Source of the DNA: Pedobacter cryoconitis
GTDB taxonomy: Bacteria > Bacteroidota > Bacteroidia > Sphingobacteriales > Sphingobacteriaceae
Direction: 5' to 3'
NCBI RefSeq assembly: GCF_014200605.1
Contig: NZ_JACHCE010000004.1
Location: 385,619 to 449,618, forward strand
Length of the DNA: 64,000 nucleotides
The stretch's first letter is position 1; every line of letters starts with the position of its first letter. Below are positions 26,351-35,348 of this stretch, one piece after another. The notes below the pieces were generated by a model. The model had not been told where the DNA came from. It worked only from the letters and a program-made list of their open reading frames with translations, and did no database searches. The position numbers and the translations under genes are program-made.

Positions 26351-27223
26351 CTATTCGCGGTAGTACTTACGAAATTTGACTGCCGGGATACCAGATACTT
26401 TGGTAAAAAGTCTGGAAAAATAAGCATGATCATCATAACCCAGTGAAAAAGCAATTTCTTTCACGCTCAAATCACTATAATATAACATTCTTTTAGCTTC
26501 CAGAACAACTTCCTGATGTATCCAGTAACTTACTGGAGAACCGGTCACAGCTTTAACCACTTCATTCAGATAAGATAAAGAAAGTGAAAGGGCATCAGCA
26601 TACTGGCTTGGATTTTTAAGGGTTTTAAACTGTCGGCATACCATTGCCCTAAATTCCCGGGTAATTACCTCTGGTCTTAAATTCTGCTTATCTTTCCCAG
26701 GGGCGCTGCACTTATAAAGATCTGCAAAAAGCCCAATATAAACAGAAGCTAAAGAATGAATTATCGTTACCGGCATTGACGGTCTTCCCGAAGAATCAAA
26801 CATTCCTGACAACAGTTCCATACATTTAATTAACTGGTTAAGTTTTTCAGGGTTAACCTCCAGACTTTGCTGATGAAGTGCCTGTTCTTCAAAAATCTGA
26901 TTATAATTCTTATCTACCAAAGAGGAATCTATGGCCATAAACCAGCCAGATGTCTGTTCTGATTCGGGCACATGATGCACCTGCCCCGGCAGAATAAAAA
27001 GAACAGCGCTACCTCTTACAATTATTTTTTTGAAGTCCAGAACGATACTGCTACCTCCATTATCCTGCATAATAAAGATATAATGATCATCCCTGTGCGC
27101 ACCGAGATGTCTCATATCTTCCTTTTTGAAATGGGTAAAATAGCGAAGCTGTATCCCCAGATCCGTGCGTTCCTGGAGTTTATGAATAGGTATGGTCGTG
27201 CGCTTGCTCTTTAATCGTTTCAC
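26351..27223 (-). CDS. AraC family transcriptional regulator
   Basis: This 290-residue protein has an N-terminal sensor domain (DHYIFIMQDNGGSS, a cupin-like strand set) and a C-terminal AraC DNA-binding domain (YADALSLSLSYLNEVVKAVT then VKEIAFSLGYDDHAYFSRLF, ending GIPAVKFRKYYR). The gene precedes the siderophore-interacting gene on the same strand, a common pairing in Bacteroidota where the regulator controls the reductase. Ligand unknown. Confidence 0.92.
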   Translation of the reverse strand: MKRLKSKRTTIPIHKLQERTDLGIQLRYFTHFKKEDMRHLGAHRDDHYIFIMQDNGGSSIVLDFKKIIVRGSAVLFILPGQVHHVPESEQTSGWFMAIDSSLVDKNYNQIFEEQALHQQSLEVNPEKLNQLIKCMELLSGMFDSSGRPSMPVTIIHSLASVYIGLFADLYKCSAPGKDKQNLRPEVITREFRAMVCRQFKTLKNPSQYADALSLSLSYLNEVVKAVTGSPVSYWIHQEVVLEAKRMLYYSDLSVKEIAFSLGYDDHAYFSRLFTKVSGIPAVKFRKYYRE

Positions 27224-27279
27224 AATAAAAATATTGGAATTTATATGTTCAAAGATGAGAAATTATAGCTGTATAATAA

Positions 27280-27333
27280 AAAAGCTCCGATGAATAGCTG
27301 AAATATATTTTCCAGTCATTCACCGGAGCTTTT
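27280..27333 (-). terminator. Hairpin terminator downstream of the M16 peptidase pair
   Basis: A 10-bp stem (AAAAGCTCCG with CGGAGCTTTT), extended inside by TGAAT/ATTCA after a mismatch, lies just after the stop of the second M16 gene. On the minus strand the right side runs into TTTTTTATTATAC, giving a U-rich tail. Confidence 0.75.
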
Positions 27334-27348
27334 ATCAATTGATAAAAT

Positions 27349-28791
27349 TTATTCAGCTGTCTTTCCAGCTGCTGCCGGAACTGTAGTTAACGGAGCTGCA
27401 AACTTATCATATGTTTTAACTACAAAACCTTTTTTCTTTAAACCCGGAACAAATTTCTCCTGGTTACCCACAATGACAACACGTGTATCATCATAACCAA
27501 AATACTTCTTGCTTACACGCAAAATATCATCTGCTGTAACCGCATTAATCTTTTGAAGATAAGTACGGTAGAAATCTTTTGGAAGATTGTTGATCAGGAT
27601 ATTACTGGCAAAACCGGCCATACGTGCCGGATTTTCCAATCCCAATGCAAAAGATCCGTTGTATAAATTCTTCGCATTCTGAAGATCATCAGCACTTACT
27701 TTTTCTGTACGCATCACTTTGATCTCATTCAGAAATTCTACTACCGCACTATCTACTTTTTCATTTCTTACAGCTGCATTTGCACGGAATTGCGCTTGAA
27801 AACGTCCCGTACCTGCTGATGAATATGCACCATAAGTAAATCCATGTTTCTCTCTCAGATTTCTGAAAAGTTTAGCATCAGCCCCACCGCCCAAAATCTC
27901 ATTTGCCAATAAAACAGCATGATAATCCGGACTGCTTAATGGCAGATCAATCAGATTTGTGACCGTAATTTCTGACTGTACAGCATTGGGTACATCAACG
28001 ACATCAATCTCTGTTTGAGCAGGATTACTTACTTTTGAAAGTACCGGAAGCGTTAAAGAAGCACCTTTCCAGTCTCCAAGCGCTTTAATAGCCAACGCTT
28101 TTGCCGCCTCAGGCTTAATATCTCCAACAAAAGTAAGGTAGCCTCTGGATGGGGTAACATATTTGCTGTAAGCTGTTTTCACATCATTCAACGTAATTGA
28201 ATTGATGCTTTTTTCGGTTTCAAATTCTCCATAAGGATGATTCACACCATAAGCCAGTGCTTTAACTACACGCCCTGAAATCGCTTTGGCACTACGTTCG
28301 CTTGATTTCAATCCGGTAAGCGCCTGAGATTTTAACTTCTCAAATGAAGGCTCCGGGAAAGAAGGATGACGTAAAGCTTCGGCCATTAGCAAGAATGCAC
28401 TATCAAAATAACGGGTTAATGCAGAGGTATTACCGCCACCGGCAGAAACACTGACATCCGCTCCTAATTGATCAACAGCTTCATCAAACTGGTTTTTTGT
28501 TTTAGTTGTTGTCCCTTCATTCATTAATCCGCTAAGAAAAGACATCACTCCTGCTTTAGCACCTTCAGTGATTGGTCCGGCATCGATACTAAAAGTAGCA
28601 GATACTTTAGGTAATTTATGGTTTTCGACTACAAGCACTGTAATTCCGTTAGGAAGCTTATAGATTACAGGATCGGCAAAGGTAAGTACAGGTGCCGGGC
28701 CTGGTTTTGGTTTCTGACTTCTGTCTAATTTTTGCGCCGCAACATTCTGAACAAACAGTGCTGCTATGGCAAATATGAATATCTTCTTCAT
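27349..28791 (-). CDS. M16 family peptidase-like protein, probably the non-catalytic partner
   Basis: This 480-residue exported protein has the double M16 fold (mitochondrial processing peptidase-like). A signal peptide (cut after VAAQ) is followed by KLPNGITVLVVENHKLPKV. Where active members show HxxEH, this protein reads MSFLSGLMNEG, so the zinc-binding histidines are missing. The C-terminal half keeps the glycine-rich lid (LGGGADAKLFRNLREKHGFT YG region). Such inactive subunits pair with the active one next door. It starts 30 nt after the active gene's stop. Confidence 0.9.
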   Translation of the reverse strand: MKKIFIFAIAALFVQNVAAQKLDRSQKPKPGPAPVLTFADPVIYKLPNGITVLVVENHKLPKVSATFSIDAGPITEGAKAGVMSFLSGLMNEGTTTKTKNQFDEAVDQLGADVSVSAGGGNTSALTRYFDSAFLLMAEALRHPSFPEPSFEKLKSQALTGLKSSERSAKAISGRVVKALAYGVNHPYGEFETEKSINSITLNDVKTAYSKYVTPSRGYLTFVGDIKPEAAKALAIKALGDWKGASLTLPVLSKVSNPAQTEIDVVDVPNAVQSEITVTNLIDLPLSSPDYHAVLLANEILGGGADAKLFRNLREKHGFTYGAYSSAGTGRFQAQFRANAAVRNEKVDSAVVEFLNEIKVMRTEKVSADDLQNAKNLYNGSFALGLENPARMAGFASNILINNLPKDFYRTYLQKINAVTADDILRVSKKYFGYDDTRVVIVGNQEKFVPGLKKKGFVVKTYDKFAAPLTTVPAAAGKTAE

Positions 28792-28821
28792 TTTCTGATT
28801 TTAATCTTGATTAGAATTATA

Positions 28822-30135
28822 CTATTTCTTAGGTAAGTAGTAAAGAACAATACGCTGATTTTTATTCAAATATTTACGGGCTACATCCCTGATTTCTTCA
28901 CGCGTTATGGATCTTACCTTTTCCAATTCTTCATTAATATCATTGGTATCCTTATCGTGAAAAGTATATCCACTGGCAAGATTTTGAGCAACGCCAATCA
29001 TTTTGCTATTTGCACTTACATAACTATTCTCAAACTGGTTCTGCAATTTCTTTAGTTCAGACTCACTGATCAGCTCAGTCTGTAAACGGGCAACTTCTGC
29101 ATCAATATCTTTTAAAAGATCATTGAGCGGGGTATTATTATTTGGTAAAGCCAAAGTAATATAAGCACCGTAATCTTCCAGACTATAGTTGAAAGCTGCG
29201 ACCTGAAGAGCCGTTTTCTTTTCATCTACCATTTTAGTGCTTAATCTTGAACTTCCGCCACCAGAAAGCAATGTGCTGATTAATCCTAAAACTTTACTAT
29301 CATGGCTTTTCATACCCGGAACACGGTAAGCTGCGAATATGGCAGGGATCTGAATATTTGCATCATAAGCTGTATCAATAATCTCCTTTTCAATTGGTCT
29401 TAACGTATAGGCCGATCTCACAACCGGTGCTCCTTTTGGCACTTCATCAAAGTATTTCTGTACCAAAGCTTTTGTTTTGTCAATGTCCAGGTCACCCGCA
29501 ATAGTTAACACGGCATTGTTTGGGACATAGTATTTCTTAAAGAATGCGATAAATTCACTCAGTTTTGCTGCGTCAAGATGCTCCATAGAACCAATTGGCT
29601 GCCAGCGGTAAGGATGACCTTCAAACAAACGGGCAAATATCTTTTCTGTGAATTTACCATATGGAGAGTTGTCAATGCGCAACCTTTTTTCTTCTTTAAC
29701 AACTTCATTCTGTGTTTTAACACCTGCTTCATCAATCTTTGGATGCAGCATGCGCTCACTTTCTAACCATAAACCCAGTTCCAGCTGATTAGAAGGAAAT
29801 ACCTCATAATAAAATGTTCTGTCCTGTGAAGTATTCGCATTATTCTCTCCTCCATTACTGCTCACAATTTTCATGAACTCACCGCGTTTCATATTATCGC
29901 TGCCTTCAAACAGCAAGTGTTCGAAAAAATGCGCAAAACCAGTTCTTTGTTCTTCCTCATCTTTTGAACCTACATGGTACATCACAGATACTGCTACTAC
30001 AGGTGCTGTTTTATCCTGATGCAGAATAACATGTAAGCCATTGTCCATATCATATTCGGTGAATTTTACCTTTTGCGCCGAAGCACTCAGGAACAAACCC
30101 GAAATGGCCATTGTTAGTAATAATTTTTGTTTCAT
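28822..30135 (-). CDS. M16 family zinc peptidase, catalytic subunit
   Basis: This is a 437-residue exported zinc protease of the pitrilysin/processing-peptidase family. The inverted zinc motif HxxEH appears as HFFEHLLFEGS, followed about 75 residues later by the third ligand Glu in TQNEVVKEEKRLR. The lid motif LLSGGGSSRLSTKM and later region confirm the fold. Translation is taken from the ATG at 30135 because it starts the signal peptide MKQKLLLTMAISGLFLSASA. It likely acts as a heterodimer with the downstream inactive homologue, degrading peptides in the periplasm or at the surface. Confidence 0.92.
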   Translation of the reverse strand: MKQKLLLTMAISGLFLSASAQKVKFTEYDMDNGLHVILHQDKTAPVVAVSVMYHVGSKDEEEQRTGFAHFFEHLLFEGSDNMKRGEFMKIVSSNGGENNANTSQDRTFYYEVFPSNQLELGLWLESERMLHPKIDEAGVKTQNEVVKEEKRLRIDNSPYGKFTEKIFARLFEGHPYRWQPIGSMEHLDAAKLSEFIAFFKKYYVPNNAVLTIAGDLDIDKTKALVQKYFDEVPKGAPVVRSAYTLRPIEKEIIDTAYDANIQIPAIFAAYRVPGMKSHDSKVLGLISTLLSGGGSSRLSTKMVDEKKTALQVAAFNYSLEDYGAYITLALPNNNTPLNDLLKDIDAEVARLQTELISESELKKLQNQFENSYVSANSKMIGVAQNLASGYTFHDKDTNDINEELEKVRSITREEIRDVARKYLNKNQRIVLYYLPKK

Positions 30136-30300
30136 AATAAGGTTATCCGTTTTTTTATAATTATTAGCCTGATTTTTCCTGACACCAGTTATCTTTCTGC
30201 TGTTGATGTACAAAAAAGACAAAAGAGTTCCGGGAAATAGAGCAATTTAGTTCTAAGACTCCGGTATTAGTCTAAAATTACAAAAAAAGAAAAAAGAAAA

Positions 30301-32448
30301 TTAAGAGTTTTCCGATTCAGAAGGCATAACAGCCGAGATTTCCCGAACCAGATCTGCATCAATAAACGGTTTAGTAATTAAACCAGAGAACCCTTTTGCT
30401 TTAATATTTGCATCTTCGATTTCTGCCTCATTGCCACTAATTACAATAACAGGTATTTTATTGATGGGGCTATCAGAATTTCTGATGGCCGAGAGCAGTT
30501 CATATCCATCCATTTCAGGCATCTGAATATCAGTAAGAACAATGTTTACAGGTGTTTTACGCAAAATGGCCAGAGCCTCAATGCCATTGGATGCCTGATG
30601 AAATCTGACATTCCATTTACTGGTCATCATTTTCAGAAACATTAAATTCAGTTCATTATCATCTACAGCAAGGATACTTATGCCACTAAGTAACAGTAAC
30701 TGAGCATCTGTCCCGGTTTTATCGGGTGTATTCTCAACCGTACTACCATCCTGATAAGGAATATAGAATTTGAAAGTACTGCCTTCACCAGCCTTACTTT
30801 CTACGCTGATCTCCCCCTTTTGTAACTCCACCATTTGTTTACAGATATAAAGCCCAAGACCTGTTCCGGTCTTTCCTTTAGCAGAATTAGTCTGATAGTA
30901 TTTAGAGAATAAGTTTGCCTGCTGTTCGGTACTGATCCCCATACCTGTATCTGTAATACCAATCTCTAACCTGGTTTCCTGTTTTACATTTATCAATTTA
31001 GCATTTACAGTAATCCCTCCGGTATTGGTATATTTAATGGCATTACTTAACAGGTTAACCATAATTTGTTTCAATCTGAAACTATCACCTGATAATACCG
31101 CTTCTTTATTTCCTTCGAAATTATAACCGATTGCAAGTTTTTTCTTGGCCGCACTGAACTCCATACTTTCTATCACCTCTTTCAAGGCATAATCCGCGTT
31201 AAATGGTTCTGCATTGATCTTAAACTCATTGCTTTCCATTTTTGCAGCATCAAGCGTATCATTCAGGGTAAGCAGCAGCATATCAGAAGATAATGTAATA
31301 GAACCCAGCATTTCTTTTTGACGTGGAGAAAGGTTTGTTCTGCTGAAAATATACAGAAACCCTTTAATTGCTGTTAACGGGTTACGTATCTCATGGCTCA
31401 TATGTAACAGCAAGTCCATTTTTTGTTGCGCAATAGTAACTGCACGATCATTTTCCTGACGCAGAAATACCTCTGACTTATCAAGTTTAATGATGAAAAT
31501 AATCAGCAATACAGCAAATATCAGTACCAGAGTTAATGCAGCAAGATAGAATTTATTCAACAAAGCCGTAGTTTCCTGATAGCTTTTAAAAGCCATTTCT
31601 TTAAATTCAGCAACGATACTATAATTAATCTCCTTCACTCCATTAATGATCCGTTCCATCTCATTGTTGATACGGATATTCAGGGTAATTAATTCCTTTT
31701 GCGTAGTCAGTAACCTTGCATTGCGCTCCTGTAACTGTTGAATCCCTTTGGTATAGGCCCTTTTATCTCTTCCGGCAATTTTCATCGTAACCGAATCAAT
31801 AGAGCCACTGGTACGGTTATGATTGATCTCAATAATGCCTGCACGGGATGCATTGGTATTGGAGATAGCATCCTTCAATCTCGTAAAAAGACCTTTCTTT
31901 TTAACGACTACATCTTTACGTATCGTATCAGTATCGGTCTTCGCATTTTTTTTACGGGTATGAATTACCGTACTGATTGCCGGCAGATTTTTCTGATTCT
32001 GATTGAGATCAGTATAAGCGGTAAGCAGTGAATCAAAATTATGCTTAAGCGTATATAGATTTTCTGAAAGTTTTATTTTCTCATGGTACCAGTAACGAAC
32101 TTTATCACGTTGTAAAGCTGATAAACCTGCTGTGTCAGTATCTTCCTTAAGCAGCGAATCAATCTCATCAAAAGCTTGCGACAGTTTCACTTTATAGGCA
32201 TTATTTTTAGTGCTGTCAGTACTTAAAAGGGACTCCTGAAAATCATCCTCCGCCTGGTGAAGTAATAATAAAGCACGTTGTGGTTTAGATTGATCCCGCT
32301 CAATATGACGCGTAAACTTTGAAAGGTTCTCTAATTTATGCGTAATAGAATAACGTACAAAAAGTGCAGCTATAGCAAGGATAATAACTCCAGCCACAAA
32401 GGCAAGAATAATCTTTCTCGATAGAAATTTAGTGTAGGTTGGTTTCAA
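30301..32448 (-). CDS. Hybrid histidine kinase with receiver domain
   Basis: This 715-residue membrane protein has two transmembrane helices (near residues 12-30 and 305-325) bracketing a coiled, helical periplasmic sensor. A HisKA domain carries His 352 in LLHMSHEIRNPLTAI, followed by HATPase_c (NLLSNAIKYT, GTDTGMGIS-like G1, GTGLGLYI) and a C-terminal receiver with phosphoacceptor Asp 640 in IVLTDIQMPEMDGYE. The sensor domain has no recognised ligand fold. It is an unorthodox two-component hybrid; no separate DNA-binding partner sits beside it. Confidence 0.93.
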   Translation of the reverse strand: MKPTYTKFLSRKIILAFVAGVIILAIAALFVRYSITHKLENLSKFTRHIERDQSKPQRALLLLHQAEDDFQESLLSTDSTKNNAYKVKLSQAFDEIDSLLKEDTDTAGLSALQRDKVRYWYHEKIKLSENLYTLKHNFDSLLTAYTDLNQNQKNLPAISTVIHTRKKNAKTDTDTIRKDVVVKKKGLFTRLKDAISNTNASRAGIIEINHNRTSGSIDSVTMKIAGRDKRAYTKGIQQLQERNARLLTTQKELITLNIRINNEMERIINGVKEINYSIVAEFKEMAFKSYQETTALLNKFYLAALTLVLIFAVLLIIFIIKLDKSEVFLRQENDRAVTIAQQKMDLLLHMSHEIRNPLTAIKGFLYIFSRTNLSPRQKEMLGSITLSSDMLLLTLNDTLDAAKMESNEFKINAEPFNADYALKEVIESMEFSAAKKKLAIGYNFEGNKEAVLSGDSFRLKQIMVNLLSNAIKYTNTGGITVNAKLINVKQETRLEIGITDTGMGISTEQQANLFSKYYQTNSAKGKTGTGLGLYICKQMVELQKGEISVESKAGEGSTFKFYIPYQDGSTVENTPDKTGTDAQLLLLSGISILAVDDNELNLMFLKMMTSKWNVRFHQASNGIEALAILRKTPVNIVLTDIQMPEMDGYELLSAIRNSDSPINKIPVIVISGNEAEIEDANIKAKGFSGLITKPFIDADLVREISAVMPSESENS

Positions 32449-32526
32449 AGCGTTGTTATTTCATTCATACAGAAGCACAAAAATACCATATTTTTTTATG
32501 CTTTCTTCATATTTAGGTCAGATGCT

Positions 32527-32558
32527 GCCCCTATGGCCAACCTGTATCCCACAGGGGC
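32527..32558 (-). terminator. Hairpin downstream of dps
   Basis: A 10-bp GC-rich stem with one G-U pair on the minus strand (32527-32536 with 32549-32558) and a 12-nt loop lies 8 nt after the Dps stop. No U tract follows, so it is a likely but not certain terminator. Confidence 0.5.
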
Positions 32559-32566
32559 TGTTCTGA

Positions 32567-33037
32567 TTACAAATAAATCTTAAGTGATCCTATCATATTC
32601 TGGTGCATCTCTATGAGCTGAATAATATAACGGCCAACACCAGATTCCTGCAGTTCGTTGCCAAAATAAGCCGCTTTTTTCTGTAACCGGATGATCAGAC
32701 TTTCATGGTCTTCCAACAAATCAGCAATAGCTTCCATACCGTCATTTTTAAGCTCGTATTGTTCAGCAAGATGCTCCAGTTCCAGAAATACTTCCAGCGT
32801 AGCCGGAATATTGTAGCCTGTAGAATGAATACGCTCTGCAATACTGTCCATAATAATCTCTAATTCTTCATATTGTGCCTTAAAAAGCATGATTTTGCGG
32901 TGGAGATCATTCTTATCTAAATTACTATGCACGTTTCTTGTTTTTGTATAAAGCAGAAATTCATCTGCTAAAACTACATTCAGTGCTTGTGCTGTTTTGA
33001 CAGAGTTTCTTTCTATAACTCCTAGAATTGGTTCCAT
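32567..33037 (-). CDS. dps: Dps-like ferritin (DNA-binding, iron-storing protein)
   Basis: This 156-residue protein has the Dps four-helix bundle pattern: ALNVVLADEFLLYTKTRNVH, then LHRKIMLFKAQYEELEIIMD and the ferroxidase block IIMDSIAERIHSTGY. The His in TRNVHSN and the Asp and Glu of MDSIAERI are the inter-subunit ferroxidase ligands of Dps dodecamers. The usual Trp after that His is replaced by Ser (NVHSN rather than NVHWN), a modest departure. Dps protects DNA from iron-driven oxidation. It sits 26 nt downstream of a small outer-membrane barrel gene. Confidence 0.88.
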   Translation of the reverse strand: MEPILGVIERNSVKTAQALNVVLADEFLLYTKTRNVHSNLDKNDLHRKIMLFKAQYEELEIIMDSIAERIHSTGYNIPATLEVFLELEHLAEQYELKNDGMEAIADLLEDHESLIIRLQKKAAYFGNELQESGVGRYIIQLIEMHQNMIGSLKIYL

Positions 33038-33063
33038 ATGATTAAAAGATTTGTGTGTATGTA

Positions 33064-33579
33064 TTAAAATTTGAAGGCAGCACCTGCGGTAACCAGACCT
33101 CTGTAACCCCAGCCAAGCTCTGCAAAACCTGAAATCCTGCTATTACCGACCCGCATTGCGATGGGGTTAATCTGATAAATAATTTTATCAGCGTCTTTGC
33201 GTTTTTCATTTACAGGCTTGTCCGGATAATCAATTTTCCCGGTATGTATACTGTACCCGGCGCTTACCATACCATAAAACTCCACTGTTCTGCCTTGCGA
33301 ATAAGTAAAATCGGTGCTTGCTGCGAATGTGAATTCATTGACCTTGTTTCCTGAATAACTACATCCCTGATAACCCAGATCCCCTCCGATTCTTATCTTT
33401 TCTATAAACTGATACCGGTAACCCAAAACAGTTAACATAGAAAAATCTGATTCTGCTCTTATAAAACTTTGTGATAATCTGATGCTATTTACTCTTCCCG
33501 GCCTAAAATCCTGGGCTTTTGCCTGAGTCAATAGCCCCGTTATCATCATAACAACAGCTGCACCAGTGATTTTTCTCAT
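33064..33579 (-). CDS. Small outer-membrane beta-barrel protein
   Basis: This 171-residue protein has a signal peptide (cut after AKAQ), and a mature part of alternating strands ending in a Phe (GAAFKF), consistent with an eight-stranded outer-membrane barrel. The middle of the barrel shows TFAASTDFTYSQGRTVEFYG and GFAELGWGYRGLV. No specific family could be assigned. It lies directly upstream of dps with a 26-nt gap. Confidence 0.75.
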   Translation of the reverse strand: MRKITGAAVVMMITGLLTQAKAQDFRPGRVNSIRLSQSFIRAESDFSMLTVLGYRYQFIEKIRIGGDLGYQGCSYSGNKVNEFTFAASTDFTYSQGRTVEFYGMVSAGYSIHTGKIDYPDKPVNEKRKDADKIIYQINPIAMRVGNSRISGFAELGWGYRGLVTAGAAFKF

Positions 33580-33698
33580 ATCCTAAGTTTTGATGATTTT
33601 CTCCTTTTGTTAATAGACGACCAGAACAGCAAATACCCCCACTCCTTATTTTATTTTTTTTCAAAACATCTATATGCCTGAACAATTACAAATAATTT

Positions 33699-33706
33699 TA
33701 CCTTTG
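33699..33706 (+). promoter_or_regulatory. Bacteroidota -7 box upstream of the ECF sigma operon
   Basis: TACCTTTG matches TAnnTTTG, 40 nt upstream of the sigma factor ATG. This suggests the operon is started by the housekeeping sigma factor. No clear -33 TTG is present at the usual spacing. Confidence 0.45.
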
Positions 33707-33745
33707 CGCTATAACAAGCCTTAACAGGACCACGGCTGTTAACCT

Positions 33746-34330
33746 ATGCACACAAACGAACCATTATATTCAGATTTTCAAAAGTTATTCCGGCTGCATC
33801 ATCATACCTTATGCATGCATGCTTATAAATATCTTGCGGACAGTGATGAAAGTCAGGATGCTGTACAGGAAGTTTTTGTTAAATTCTGGGAGATAAAAAA
33901 GGAAATGGTCAATGATAAAAATGCATTGTATTACCTGATTACTGCTGTACGTAATAATTGCATTTCAAGACTGAGAAAAAAGGTTCATACAATATCCATG
34001 GAGGATGAAGTTGTTTCTAATCAAATAACAGACACCCCGGCAGAAGAAGACACGAAAGAAAATACAGATATTCAGGCACTGGTTGATGAGGCTTTAGCCC
34101 TCCTCCCGCCAAAATGTGGTGCAATTTTCAGAATGAGCAGAATTGATAAATTAACTTATCAGCAAATAGCAAATGAACTGGGGATTTCTATTAAAACAGT
34201 AGAAAACCAAATGGGAAAAGCAATTGGAATCATGCGTGAATTTGCCCGCACGCATTATATCCCCTTTTCTATTTTACTTTCACTTATTTTTTTTATCGGG
34301 CATAGGGGTATCCCAAATTTTTACGTTTAA
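33746..34330 (+). CDS. ECF RNA polymerase sigma-70 factor
   Basis: This 194-residue sigma factor has region 2 (YKYLADSDESQDAVQEVFVK, then YLITAVRNNCISRLRKK) and region 4 (LPPKCGAIFRMSRIDKLTYQ and ANELGISIKTVENQMGKAI). It is the first gene of a FecI/FecR-like surface-signalling unit with FecR, a TonB receptor and a DUF4249 lipoprotein. The C-terminal tail of about 22 residues (PFSILLSLIFFIGHRGIPNF) is strongly hydrophobic, as in many Bacteroidota ECF factors, and could interact with the membrane or the anti-sigma factor. The FecR gene begins 20 nt after its stop. Confidence 0.93.
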   Translation: MHTNEPLYSDFQKLFRLHHHTLCMHAYKYLADSDESQDAVQEVFVKFWEIKKEMVNDKNALYYLITAVRNNCISRLRKKVHTISMEDEVVSNQITDTPAEEDTKENTDIQALVDEALALLPPKCGAIFRMSRIDKLTYQQIANELGISIKTVENQMGKAIGIMREFARTHYIPFSILLSLIFFIGHRGIPNFYV

Positions 34331-34349
34331 TTTCTGTTTAACAGACAAC

Positions 34350-35348
34350 ATGCAAAATCAAGACATTAACACTCTTCTGGCCAAACATTTCAACGGCGAA
34401 GCTCTTCCTGAAGAACAGGATATAGTAGCGCTGTGGATTGCATCCAACCCACAGGAATATAAACGTCTGCAAGCATTGATAATGCAAACCGATCAGGCTG
34501 CTTCCCGTATACCTGAATTTGATTTAGAAAATAGCTGGAATAAAATAGACACGCAAATCAGGGGAAAGCAAAATAAAACCATTAAACTGGTTGAGAGAGC
34601 TCCACAGCGCAGGTTATGGATGTCTGTCGCTGCTGCCTTATTCCTGGTTACAAGTTTTGGCCTGATCTATTACAGCAGCTATTACAATCCGCTCATCACA
34701 GTTACCTCAGGAAATCTGGCCAATAAACGTGTTACACTTGAAGACGGTTCAATCGTTTCACTAAACGCAAACACCACATTAAAATATTTCAAGCATTTAT
34801 CTTCTGATAAAAGACAGGTAAGACTCGAAGGAGAGGCCTTTTTCGAAGTCACAAAAAACCCCGCAAGGCCTTTTATTGTCGATGCAGGAAAAGGAGAAAT
34901 TAAAGTATTAGGAACCTCTTTTAATGTAAACACCGGTTCGGACAAAGTAGAAGTTATTGTAAAAACTGGTAAAGTTCAGTTAAGCAGTACGACCAAACGT
35001 GATGTTATGGTTACACTTTTACCTGGAAACAGAGGGATACTAAATAACAATCAGCTGGAAAAAGACTCAGTTCTTTCAGAAAATGAGCTCTCCTGGAAGA
35101 CAGGCCGCCTGGTTTTCAAAAATGAGCAGCTGGCTAACGTAGTCAAAACACTCGAAACCACTTATCACAGAAAAATTATATTGGATAGTAATGCTTCATC
35201 CTGCGCGGTGACAGCTACCTTTTTTACAAACAAATCATTAGACAGCGTTCTGGATGAATTAAAACTCATTCTTAAGTTTAATTACGAGGTTAAAAAAGAT
35301 TACATATTAATCCATAATTTAGCCTGTGAGAATGACAACAGGCAATAA
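34350..35348 (+). CDS. FecR-family anti-sigma factor
   Basis: This 332-residue membrane protein would hold the upstream ECF sigma factor inactive and release it when the TonB receptor binds its ligand. From the ATG at 34350 it has a cytoplasmic N-terminal segment (INTLLAKHFNGEALPEEQ), one membrane helix near residue 90 (WMSVAAALFLVTSFGLIYYS), the FecR domain (VTLEDGSIVSLNANTTLKYF) and a C-terminal STN-binding/DUF4974 domain (FKNEQLANVVKTLETTYHRK). Upstream in-frame codons overlap the sigma gene and do not fit the family. The end overlaps the start of the TonB receptor by 17 nt. Confidence 0.93.
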   Translation: MQNQDINTLLAKHFNGEALPEEQDIVALWIASNPQEYKRLQALIMQTDQAASRIPEFDLENSWNKIDTQIRGKQNKTIKLVERAPQRRLWMSVAAALFLVTSFGLIYYSSYYNPLITVTSGNLANKRVTLEDGSIVSLNANTTLKYFKHLSSDKRQVRLEGEAFFEVTKNPARPFIVDAGKGEIKVLGTSFNVNTGSDKVEVIVKTGKVQLSSTTKRDVMVTLLPGNRGILNNNQLEKDSVLSENELSWKTGRLVFKNEQLANVVKTLETTYHRKIILDSNASSCAVTATFFTNKSLDSVLDELKLILKFNYEVKKDYILIHNLACENDNRQ